Positions 7,255-14,620 of a DNA stretch of 64,000 nt are shown piece by piece. Below the pieces are notes generated by a model. The model was given only the letters and a program-made list of their open reading frames with translations, did not search any database and had not been told where the DNA came from. Numbering within the stretch: position 1 is the stretch's first letter; each line of letters starts with the position of its first letter. A program made the translations under genes and the position numbers. This stretch comes from a virus. The stretch lies in the IMG/VR virus record IMGVR_UViG_3300017971_000194, positions 1-64,000 of that record; one strand, written 5' to 3'.

Positions 7255-7841
7255 TACTCGAAGAATTTTTTGGATCGGGGGGTAAGTTGAAAATCTTTTC
7301 GACATACTGCTTGATAAGATTCATTACCACCAATTTGAATCTGATCCCCTTCTCGAACTCTTTTCCCGTCAAGCAACCGTATATTCATTGTTGCTTTCTT
7401 ACCACATTCACATATAGTTTTGATCTCTTCTATTGTATCTGCCCAGGCCAATAGCCACATAGAACCATCAAACAGATTGCCTTGGAAATCTGTTCTAAGC
7501 CCATATGCAATGACAGGAATATTCAATTCATCTACGATACGACACAAACATTTCACCTGAAATTTACTAAGGAATTGAGCTTCATCTATCAGAAGACATG
7601 CAGCTTTACCTCCAGCCAAAGTGTAGACCCACTCAAAGATATCTGTGTGAGGCTCAATCAGCAAATCAGCTTCACGCTTCAAACCAATCCTTGATTCTAT
7701 GTATCCTCCACTTCTATCATCGATCATGGGTTTCAAGACCAAAACTTTCTGATCACGCTCTTCATAGTTATGAGCCACCATCAGTAATGATGCAGATTTT
7801 GATGCATTCATTGCACTGTATCTGAAATACAGTTTTGCCAC
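7254..7841 (-). CDS. tdk: Thymidine kinase, type II, 195 aa
   Basis: It phosphorylates thymidine for dNTP salvage. The bacterial type II signature is clear: P-loop region YSAMNASKSASLL (residues 8-20), Walker B LLIDEAQF (84-90), lasso and substrate loop AYGLRTDFQGNLF (112-124), and a zinc-binding set with Cys144 and Cys146 in CECGKKA plus Cys near 178. The usual P-loop Gly before the catalytic Lys is Ser14 here, which is unusual. The start is GTG at 7841 with GGAGGG upstream. Length matches the family. Confidence 0.9.
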   Translation of the reverse strand: MAKLYFRYSAMNASKSASLLMVAHNYEERDQKVLVLKPMIDDRSGGYIESRIGLKREADLLIEPHTDIFEWVYTLAGGKAACLLIDEAQFLSKFQVKCLCRIVDELNIPVIAYGLRTDFQGNLFDGSMWLLAWADTIEEIKTICECGKKATMNIRLLDGKRVREGDQIQIGGNESYQAVCRKDFQLTPRSKKFFE

Positions 7842-7850
7842 AATTCCCTC

Positions 7851-8057
7851 CTAAGTATAGATTTTTATAGAATTTGAAGATTTATATACCTTATACATCT
7901 TAATTTCTCTAATATTATCAATCTCTTTTAGATATTTATTGAGGTCTTGTTCTGATTTAAAAACTATCGTACCCTTACCATCAGATTGCCAATCTACATA
8001 CCCCCCAAAGTCTAGTACAGGCATGGTGATTTTTATTTGTATAGGGTCATAATCCAC
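7851..8057 (-). CDS. Hypothetical protein, 68 aa
   Basis: A small alpha/beta protein with a GTG start, overlapping the end of the ATP-grasp-like gene upstream by 11 bases. The sequence (IQIKITMPVLDFGG, GTIVFKSEQDLNKYLKEID) looks like a compact beta-beta-alpha fold. No family is recognised. Confidence 0.65.
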   Translation of the reverse strand: MDYDPIQIKITMPVLDFGGYVDWQSDGKGTIVFKSEQDLNKYLKEIDNIREIKMYKVYKSSNSIKIYT

Positions 8058-8850
8058 AATTCACCCCGGTCATTCCATATAGATTATTATAGAATTTTGT
8101 GGGATCAATATCTGAGAGTCCAGACATCTGACCATCATTGAGTTCTATAACAATCCAATTACCTTCTTTAGTTTCGGCAATATCTATCACATAGAAATTA
8201 GTCCGTTTTGCTACAATAGCCTTTACCTTTTCTAACAGATCCAAAGCTTCTTGGGGTAATTCTTCCCAAGAATACGGTTTATGCTCAGGGAAATTTGACC
8301 AATAGTAATCCCCAATCACAGTCTTTGTACCCAAACAAAACACTCTCCATTCGTTGGTGATTGGAAGTCCATTTATGCCAGTATCAAATTGTCGTAACGG
8401 TACATAAGATCTGACACAAACTCCCTGGTCTCGAATCAAACTATCATCTAAAAGAGAGGCTACTATAGTGGGTACTAGTTCCCTAGATGCACAGAACATT
8501 TGTCGGGACCATTGGAATTTACGACTATTGGTACGTCCCTTTACTATGAATTGACCTTCAGGGAGATTTGACCATTCAAACCAGGTCTGGGGAGTGTATT
8601 CTTTGAGGTCCTGATACCAATTCTCTATGTCAGCTATGTATCGATGCTGTTCATAGCTGTTGATAAACCGACTGTAGATAAGTTTCAATTCCTCTTCCAA
8701 ATCAGAATAAAATGGTAGAACCGAGTATCGACCTATCACAATAGCATTATGTGGGATTTCAAAAATACGATTGGTAGTAAACCATTCTGTTTGAAGAAGA
8801 GCTTGATACTCTTCTTCCATGTCTTCTGACCTACGGAACCAAATTATCAT
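8047..8850 (-). CDS. ATP-grasp-like protein, 267 aa
   Basis: The C-terminal half reads like an ATP-grasp ligase fold: FIVKGRTNSRKFQW (nucleotide-binding Lys), a strand GVCVRSYVPL, then NEWRVFCLGTKTVIGDYYW, and a metal-binding strand FYVIDIAETKEGNWIVIELNDGQMSGL where the Glu and Asn are ATP-grasp-type ligands. Such single-domain proteins occur in phages and bacteria and form amide or similar bonds on unknown substrates. The start is placed at ATG 8850. A TTG lies 21 bases earlier. It overlaps its upstream neighbour. Confidence 0.7.
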   Translation of the reverse strand: MIIWFRRSEDMEEEYQALLQTEWFTTNRIFEIPHNAIVIGRYSVLPFYSDLEEELKLIYSRFINSYEQHRYIADIENWYQDLKEYTPQTWFEWSNLPEGQFIVKGRTNSRKFQWSRQMFCASRELVPTIVASLLDDSLIRDQGVCVRSYVPLRQFDTGINGLPITNEWRVFCLGTKTVIGDYYWSNFPEHKPYSWEELPQEALDLLEKVKAIVAKRTNFYVIDIAETKEGNWIVIELNDGQMSGLSDIDPTKFYNNLYGMTGVNCGL

Positions 8851-9250
8851 TAACAGTCCCCAAACATTCAATGAAAGGACTCGAATCGATTGATGCTAAT
8901 TCCTCTTCAAGCTCCTGGAGTTCTTCTCTTAATCGCATCAAAACCTTATGTTTTCGTTTCCCTTCTTTATATCTCTGAGCTTCTAGTATCTCATCTCGTA
9001 TCTCTTGAATCGTCTCTACAGTAGTGAGATAATTCCTCAAGTTCCCTGCTTCTTCTGATCCGTACCAATCAGCGTATTTCAAATATAGTAGGGAATTGTT
9101 GGTGCCAGTAATTTCACGGATCAAATTCTCCTTGTCATCTACTTTCTCACCCTTCTTTACAGGTCGGTAATATGCCTTCTCAATAGGGTCCCATTTACGG
9201 AATTCGAGAGTAGATACTTCATTATAAACTCTGTTACCTTTAATCCACAT
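8831..9250 (-). CDS. Hypothetical protein, 139 aa, C-terminal coiled coil
   Basis: The first 75 residues are mixed (RVYNEVSTLEFRKWDPIEK and similar). Residues about 80-125 form a strongly charged helix with heptad-like leucines (LMRLREELQELEEELAS). It is overlapped at both ends by neighbours. A partner-binding coiled coil is likely. The family is unknown. Confidence 0.7.
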   Translation of the reverse strand: MWIKGNRVYNEVSTLEFRKWDPIEKAYYRPVKKGEKVDDKENLIREITGTNNSLLYLKYADWYGSEEAGNLRNYLTTVETIQEIRDEILEAQRYKEGKRKHKVLMRLREELQELEEELASIDSSPFIECLGTVNDNLVP

Positions 9251-9695
9251 ATAGAGCTTCTATCTTAGATACCTCTGTTTTTATTGATCCATTACCATGA
9301 TTTTTCTTTTTCCCATCAACATACCATTCCCAACCCAAACCCTTATCTTTTGTCACATCTAAGGACAGTTTTAGCACAGTATCATTCCGATGGATATCAA
9401 ATTTTAACAGATCCTTCTTAGGACTGCCTAGATGCATGACTTGATTTGGCTCTGGAATAGACTCAAACAAATCAGCTAGGTCTTCTATGTGATCATCAAA
9501 ATAACCTTCCAGGGCTTGGTAGTCAAAGGACTTCTTTTCCCCTACCATAACCCGACTAGCATCTAGATTGAACATTGGATCACTTGAATCTAAACCATCT
9601 TTCCATCCTTGCACAGCTTCTTTGATATACAGAGCCACATCATCTAAAGAAGCTCCTTCAGGGACATCTACTGTCACTCTAAAATTTCGTCTCAT
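9240..9695 (-). CDS. Hypothetical protein, 151 aa
   Basis: The start is taken at the ATG overlapping the TGA of the HNH gene (ATGA). An in-frame ATG 18 bases earlier is possible. The protein opens with a beta-strand (FRVTVDVPEGASLDD) and a helix, then a DxxxDFESI-like acidic region. No known domain is evident. Confidence 0.7.
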   Translation of the reverse strand: MRRNFRVTVDVPEGASLDDVALYIKEAVQGWKDGLDSSDPMFNLDASRVMVGEKKSFDYQALEGYFDDHIEDLADLFESIPEPNQVMHLGSPKKDLLKFDIHRNDTVLKLSLDVTKDKGLGWEWYVDGKKKNHGNGSIKTEVSKIEALYVD

Positions 9696-9967
9696 CGGTG
9701 ATACTGCCTCCATTTCTTAACACGATTTGACATCCTGGCTTTGTGTTTACCTGGATGTTTCTCTCTCCATTTGAGATATCGACGCATCTCATCTGTATTT
9801 GCTAGTTCCTCAAGACTCATTACTGCAAGAGCCTTGTTCTCAAAGAGCATATGTACCTGATTCCCACAGGTCCCACAACAATCTATGGTATCAGTCCCTC
9901 CCTGTGAACGAGGGACTACATGATGTTTTTCAGTTGCTGGCTCATCACAGAATACGCATTTGGTCAT
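9692..9967 (-). CDS. HNH-type endonuclease-like protein, 91 aa
   Basis: A compact HNH motif is visible. CVFCDEPA supplies a zinc knuckle, KHHVVPRSQGG carries the catalytic His pair (residues 15-16), CCGTCGNQVH provides the second knuckle and the last His, and a basic tail follows. Family members nick or cut DNA. At 91 residues this is near the minimum, so it may be a free-standing homing-type or packaging-associated nuclease. The basic C-terminus (KWREKHPGKHKARM) fits DNA binding. Confidence 0.8.
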   Translation of the reverse strand: MTKCVFCDEPATEKHHVVPRSQGGTDTIDCCGTCGNQVHMLFENKALAVMSLEELANTDEMRRYLKWREKHPGKHKARMSNRVKKWRQYHR

Positions 9968-10226
9968 TGTATTCGAGCCTCGATACTTTCAATTCTTCAC
10001 CAGCATATTCTATACTGTCTCCAGACATGAGGTCTAGAATAGGGATTTTCTTGTTTTTACGGTAGAGCTTCACTTCATCATCAGACTTGAATCCTAGTTT
10101 CCTTCCATCTCTGGTATATAAAGTGACTGGGAATGTATCCACAAAAAATCTCCTTTTCTTCAACTCCTCAATAACTATTGGAGGTCCAATCACATGGACC
10201 CAAGGTTTAAACACTAAGCTCTTCAT
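9945..10226 (-). CDS. Hypothetical protein, 93 aa
   Basis: A basic beta-rich protein (WVHVIGPPIVIEELKKRRFF, VTLYTRDGRKLGFKSDDEV) overlapped on both sides. It could be a small SH3- or OB-like domain. There is no recognised motif. Confidence 0.7.
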   Translation of the reverse strand: MKSLVFKPWVHVIGPPIVIEELKKRRFFVDTFPVTLYTRDGRKLGFKSDDEVKLYRKNKKIPILDLMSGDSIEYAGEELKVSRLEYNDQMRIL

Positions 10227-10968
10227 TCTTTTTCAGCTCTTGCAACTTCTCCATGTATTGGTTCCAATGATTTGGATTCTCAGCAACTCTTTCCTGAAGC
10301 ATCTGTTCCATCTGCTCTAGACTGATGGAACTATCCATGCCCATTTTCACTCTGTACTTGTTTCCCCACTTTGTGATGGTTCCACAATCTACATCAAAGA
10401 TTTTTGCCCATTTGTACTTATTTCTCTTCTTGGTACGAGCATAGCATTCCCAGTAATATTCGTCACGAATATTTTTCAGAAGAGGGTGTGATAGTATCTT
10501 ATCAAGAAATGCCACATTAACTAAGATATGATCAGGGGTGGGGATTTTGGGAATAGAATCATAGTTGTAATCAGTCTTTGTGATGGTGCATAGCTCCCCA
10601 AACATATGAAGAACTCGGTTTTTTGCATCATCTAAACTGTATACAAAATCAACATGAGCCCCTCTAATCTGTATCAGTTTCTTATCATGATTTTTGAAAT
10701 ATTGATATGTTCTTTGGGGACTTTTTGATTTCATTATTCTAATCTGATCAGAAGGGGTCCAATCCAACAATGCTATATGTTTCCCTCCATATTTACTTTT
10801 CCTTATGCCACCATCAATCATTTCCCAACCAGATGCTACAATCATAACATCATATTTCCGACCCTCCCCAAAATCAGTGTCACCTTTGAATCTGTAAGGA
10901 CGATGGGAGTTAGGTTTGTAAGTGATACGACATAGATCCCCATTCTTGAACTTTTGATTCCATTTCAT
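10207..10968 (-). CDS. Hypothetical protein, 253 aa
   Basis: A basic protein of ordinary globular composition. The N-terminus (FKNGDLCRITYKPNS, KYDVMIVASGWEM) suggests a small beta-barrel. The middle part is helix-rich with several aromatic and basic residues, and the end is a charged helix. Nothing points to a catalytic family. It lies in the minus-strand run 12 bases after the 149-aa gene. Confidence 0.75.
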   Translation of the reverse strand: MKWNQKFKNGDLCRITYKPNSHRPYRFKGDTDFGEGRKYDVMIVASGWEMIDGGIRKSKYGGKHIALLDWTPSDQIRIMKSKSPQRTYQYFKNHDKKLIQIRGAHVDFVYSLDDAKNRVLHMFGELCTITKTDYNYDSIPKIPTPDHILVNVAFLDKILSHPLLKNIRDEYYWECYARTKKRNKYKWAKIFDVDCGTITKWGNKYRVKMGMDSSISLEQMEQMLQERVAENPNHWNQYMEKLQELKKNEELSV

Positions 10969-10980
10969 TGTAGATCCTTA

Positions 10981-11430
10981 CTAGTTGTCAAACTTCGAGA
11001 CCCATTTTGGATCTTCTTGTTCTTCACGTCTCCTATCCATGATAGTTTCGATAATCTCTGTCAGATCATGCACAGCACTTTTAGCTAAAATACTGAAAGG
11101 ACCATAGAGTTCAAGGTCACGATACTTTTCATCAATGATTCTTGCTGTCTGACTCAAAACCTCAATTTTAGTCTTGATCTCGACAGCACAATCGTCACAT
11201 TCACAGCCACCACCCAATTCTCCACAAAGCTGATCTATTTGAACAGCTACTTCCAATGCCTGCTCTCTAAGAGCTTGGGACATTTTTCGTTTTTTCTTTG
11301 CCCATACAAGATACTTCTCTAAAAGATCTGAGGGGTGATCTCGAAGTTGAGCGGTTACTCCAGAAATCAATGCCTTACAAATCTGGTCATTGACCTCCAA
11401 AATAGTATCTATCACTTTTATATTTGACAT
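10981..11430 (-). CDS. Helical hypothetical protein, 149 aa
   Basis: It is almost entirely helical by composition, with long amphipathic stretches and a central cysteine cluster (ELGGGCECDDCAVEIK, residues about 72-87) that could bind a metal between two helical hairpins. The ribosome site is AGGAGGAG. The family is not recognised. Confidence 0.75.
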   Translation of the reverse strand: MSNIKVIDTILEVNDQICKALISGVTAQLRDHPSDLLEKYLVWAKKKRKMSQALREQALEVAVQIDQLCGELGGGCECDDCAVEIKTKIEVLSQTARIIDEKYRDLELYGPFSILAKSAVHDLTEIIETIMDRRREEQEDPKWVSKFDN

Positions 11431-11438
11431 AACTCCTC

Positions 11439-11819
11439 CTATCGATTCAATTCTTTTTCAACAGCTTGTATTAACATTTCACATTTTATCTGGTCAAATC
11501 TACCTATATGAGCCTCTTTTGCTGTCAGGTTCATGGTATGCTGCATCCAAGTGTAGGCTTTCCTCCGGTTCATCTTCCCAGATTTCCACAATTGATCAAA
11601 AGCTTCGTGTGCTTTAACCCTCCATCCCTTGGTTTCTTTATCTGCTGGGATACCAAGAGGAGTGCCATCGTCATGTGCCCCATGCGCTGATTTGCACTCA
11701 GGGTATGTAGAGCACCCATAAAATTTCCCATACTTGCTGTTCCTCAAGACCATGGAAGACCCACAATCAGGGCATGTCACATCATATTTCTTTACTTTCT
11801 TCTTTTTCTTCTTTACCAC
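11439..11819 (-). CDS. DUF3268-like zinc-finger protein, 126 aa
   Basis: The N-terminus is a run of Lys followed by a topoisomerase-type zinc ribbon (TCPDCGSSMVLRNSKYGKFYGCSTYPEC, ligands near residues 16, 19, 36 and 42). The rest matches the DUF3268 pattern: GTPLGIPADKET, KAHEAFDQLWKSGKMNRRKAY, then HIGRFDQIKC. Members are found in phages and mobile elements and are thought to bind DNA. The start is GTG. Confidence 0.75.
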   Translation of the reverse strand: MVKKKKKKVKKYDVTCPDCGSSMVLRNSKYGKFYGCSTYPECKSAHGAHDDGTPLGIPADKETKGWRVKAHEAFDQLWKSGKMNRRKAYTWMQHTMNLTAKEAHIGRFDQIKCEMLIQAVEKELNR

Positions 11820-12189
11820 GTTTCTCTGCTTCCTTCATTAATGCCTTAACATACCAGACATTCATGATATCGTCATCTGTAATTGCTTTCAAATCTTCAG
11901 GATTTTTGATTCTACCCCACCAGGACTCGTACCCAAAGATAATCTTGTTTAGCTCAGGAACGAAAATGGCTGGGTTTGTATATGGAAAGAGACTCAACTT
12001 TTTGGTTTCAGGGTCCCACCCAATTGTGACATCCACAATGAGGCTCCCCAGCAAAAAACCAACATATGTTTTGTCTTGATATTCTTCAGCACAAGGTCGT
12101 ACCGAAACTAATCCAGGTTTATATTCTAATGCATCTTCAAGATGGGTAGTGTCGATACTAGATACTTCGATAGGGAATTCTATCTCCAT
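11782..12189 (-). CDS. Hypothetical protein, 135 aa
   Basis: A beta-rich N-terminal half (GLVSVRPCAEEYQDKTYVG, GSLIVDVTIGWDPETKKL) is followed by a helical, strongly charged tail (EAEKRGKEEKEESKE). The ribosome site is AGGAGGTG. Its tail region overlaps the start of the zinc-finger gene. No family is recognised. Confidence 0.7.
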   Translation of the reverse strand: MEIEFPIEVSSIDTTHLEDALEYKPGLVSVRPCAEEYQDKTYVGFLLGSLIVDVTIGWDPETKKLSLFPYTNPAIFVPELNKIIFGYESWWGRIKNPEDLKAITDDDIMNVWYVKALMKEAEKRGKEEKEESKEI

Positions 12190-12256
12190 GCATCACCTCC
12201 TACTTATAATACACTAGGATTTATTTTTTGGAGTGATAAGGAGATATTTATAGGGT

Positions 12257-12916
12257 TTATGATAGAGATCTTTCGTAATCTTCCTCTACTAGGTCCCAAA
12301 ATTCTGGATCTTCATCTTGAGCTAGAGAGTCAAAGAAATTTTTGACATCTTCTTCCCAAGCAACTTCGTCTTCATCGTAGTCAGAATATGTGATACCACG
12401 TTCTTCTAGAAAAGCTATATATTTATAATTTTCTTCATCAATAGCTTTCCCAGAAGCTATATTAGCTGCTTCATCCCAATCCTTGCCTGCCGTTTCCCAA
12501 GCAGCATTTGCAAAAGCCTCATTCAAAGAACCTCCACCGGTATCATCGGCAAAACTACTAAGCTCCTGCTTCAGAAACTGTGTCAGCTTAGGGATTTCTC
12601 TTTTAGGATCTGCAAAGAAATGGTCCCATCGACCATCCCAAATCCCAACCCCAGTACCATTCAAGGTCATCAAAATGAGATATGGCCCCTCTTCATCCAG
12701 CAACTCCCAAGCATCAGTTTCAGGGTCTTCTCCATATCCCTCACCTGTTAATGGAGTAGTTGTGACATACTTTAGTAACGCTGCCTCAACTGCTGCTTCA
12801 TATCGTTCAGCTTCTGCCTCTACCTCATCAGTAGATTCTGCATCACGAGGATTTGGATATCCATAAGTTTCAGCAGACATCTGAACGAAATCATCGAGTA
12901 GATCCATAATAGACAT
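12257..12916 (-). CDS. Large acidic hypothetical protein, 219 aa
   Basis: An acidic protein with a helical N-terminus and a beta-rich core (PYLILMTLNGTGVGIWDGRWD, residues about 78-98) resembling a compact alpha/beta domain. The C-terminal 60 residues are very acidic with several Trp. AGGAGG precedes the ATG. Composition is similar to the genes at 4445 and 17284. Function is unknown. Confidence 0.75.
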   Translation of the reverse strand: MSIMDLLDDFVQMSAETYGYPNPRDAESTDEVEAEAERYEAAVEAALLKYVTTTPLTGEGYGEDPETDAWELLDEEGPYLILMTLNGTGVGIWDGRWDHFFADPKREIPKLTQFLKQELSSFADDTGGGSLNEAFANAAWETAGKDWDEAANIASGKAIDEENYKYIAFLEERGITYSDYDEDEVAWEEDVKNFFDSLAQDEDPEFWDLVEEDYERSLS

Positions 12917-12959
12917 AGCTTGCCTCCTAATTTATCTATATCTATATAGATATAAAATT

Positions 12960-13502
12960 TTAATTGAGAGTTTCGAAGAAATCTTGGACTTTATAGGTAA
13001 TCTCATAGACCTTTTCAGTTTCTTGGGGAAGTTTACCATTGTCAAACATAGGGTCGATAATCTCTACCAGTTCCTTCAGTTGTTCAACTGAAGGGGAGCA
13101 ATCACCTCTCCCAACTCTCTTCCCTGTTGGGAGATGTATCAGGGCTCGCCTACCATAAGGTTTTTCATAGATACCCCAATGCTTATTGGCCAGACCAGTT
13201 ACTTTTCTAAGGTGGGGTTTATCAACACCGCACATGACTTTAAACTGCTTCTCAGACCATTTATGCTTAGGTTCTACTTTAACAATTTCAGGCTCAATAG
13301 GTCCAGGTTCTTTAATCTCTATGCTGTTTTTGAATTGTATTCTACTTGGTGTATGTTGATTTTTTGATTGAGGGGGTGTTGTGAGAACTTTCTTTACATC
13401 CCATCCCTTTTGGAGCCTTCGTCTTATTGTTGATTCTGCTAATCCAATTTCCAATGCCCATTCTTTTGTTGTCTTTTTCTCTCCGTTAAATTCTAGTTCC
13501 AT
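12960..13502 (-). CDS. Putative DNA-binding protein with N-terminal HTH, 180 aa
   Basis: The first 45 residues match the helix-turn-helix found at the ends of phage HNH and AP2-type proteins: KTTKEWALEIGLAESTIRRR then LQKGWDVKKVLTTPP. A basic Pro-rich linker and a second basic region (SEKQFKVMCGVDKPHLRKV, YGRRALIHLPTGKRVG) follow. No nuclease motif is seen, so it may be a regulator or a homing-nuclease remnant. The start is ATG 13502 with GGAGG eight bases upstream. Confidence 0.75.
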   Translation of the reverse strand: MELEFNGEKKTTKEWALEIGLAESTIRRRLQKGWDVKKVLTTPPQSKNQHTPSRIQFKNSIEIKEPGPIEPEIVKVEPKHKWSEKQFKVMCGVDKPHLRKVTGLANKHWGIYEKPYGRRALIHLPTGKRVGRGDCSPSVEQLKELVEIIDPMFDNGKLPQETEKVYEITYKVQDFFETLN

Positions 13503-13636
13503 AGTCAAAACCTCCACATCTCATATATTAAATAAAGATCCTTAGTGCATCTGCACTTTCAATGAATATAAGAGATATGGAAGAGAAGGTAAAGACCTGG
13601 AAGTCGTTTATGCATTAATGAAAACCAATACTTCGT

Positions 13637-14614
13637 TTATACAAGATTATATTCTCTTGCCCATTTCAATGTATTTCGTTCTTCTTGTATTGATGCTAAA
13701 AGATCTGTTTTGTCTTTTCCAAATGCTTTGTCACCTGGGAAATCTTTAATGTACCGCTCTATTTCATCTAAACATACACAGCGGCTACCTTCAATCACTT
13801 TGAATCCCAAACCTATCTTGGACATAGTATTCTTACGGTTCATATCCGTAGCTCTGTTAATAGTACAGGAATGTACCCCCAACATTTTTGACAGCACATT
13901 AGGTGGAAAATGCAAAAGATCCAACACAATCTTTTTTGGAGGTTCTCCATCTACTGCTTTTTGAGCTTCAAAGTCCCTAACTTTTCTTCTTAAAGTTGCT
14001 ATTTCAAAACTACGATCTTTCAATTCCTGTATGACACACCATAAATTCTCTAAAGGTAATACTTCAGAAATCATACCTATAACACCTTCATCTAAATCAG
14101 GATTTGGTATTGATCCCATATGGTATTGAATGACATTCCTCATTGTGAACAAAGGCTCAAGTGACAAATCAAGAATGTATCTAGTACCAGTATCCTCTGC
14201 TATTCTTACTCTCATAACACTATCAATTGGTACCGATTCAAAATGCCCCCACATTTCGCCTTTTATTCGCCATCGAATACGTTGTAGTAATCGACAATCA
14301 CTCCAATTTGAATCTACACCATTTTGTATTTCTTCAGGGATCTGGCTTCTTTTTATTCTATCTATTTGCACATTAGGATTCCATTCATGGATTCCATTCT
14401 CTTTGAATTTCTCACCATCACGGTCATATAAACGACTGATAATGACTTGTGTCTCATCTAGTTTAGTGTGGTAATCCCATTCTTCAGCTCTTTTTCTGTC
14501 ATTCTCATCTACTTGCAATGATTTGTTAACCATAATCACACAAGCAATATCAGTGAGAATGTAATCTTTTGTGTTTTGAATGTAAACTAAATCTCCTGGT
14601 TCAAGTCCCATCAT
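13637..14614 (-). CDS. Hypothetical protein with C-terminal HTH-like region, 325 aa
   Basis: The N-terminus looks like a small beta-barrel (LEPGDLVYIQNTKDYILTD). Residues about 180-240 are helical. The C-terminal region contains LSKMLGVHSCTINRATDMNRK, a good helix-turn-helix candidate, and a probable wing. It could act as a transcription or replication regulator. It lies six bases downstream of the DNA ligase gene. The family is not recognised. Confidence 0.7.
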   Translation of the reverse strand: MMGLEPGDLVYIQNTKDYILTDIACVIMVNKSLQVDENDRKRAEEWDYHTKLDETQVIISRLYDRDGEKFKENGIHEWNPNVQIDRIKRSQIPEEIQNGVDSNWSDCRLLQRIRWRIKGEMWGHFESVPIDSVMRVRIAEDTGTRYILDLSLEPLFTMRNVIQYHMGSIPNPDLDEGVIGMISEVLPLENLWCVIQELKDRSFEIATLRRKVRDFEAQKAVDGEPPKKIVLDLLHFPPNVLSKMLGVHSCTINRATDMNRKNTMSKIGLGFKVIEGSRCVCLDEIERYIKDFPGDKAFGKDKTDLLASIQEERNTLKWAREYNLV

Positions 14615-14620
14615 TGACTC

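Noticed and set aside
7064-7372. Open frame of 102 codons on the minus strand
   Set aside because: It runs out of frame through the end of the thymidine kinase gene and a promoter-like element. The 58-aa gene at 7029-7205 with GGAGGTG is the better candidate.
13518-13636. 119-base intergenic gap with a short GTGC-GCAC hairpin
   Set aside because: The hairpin has only four base pairs and there is no T-run, promoter core or frame. It is not enough to call a feature.
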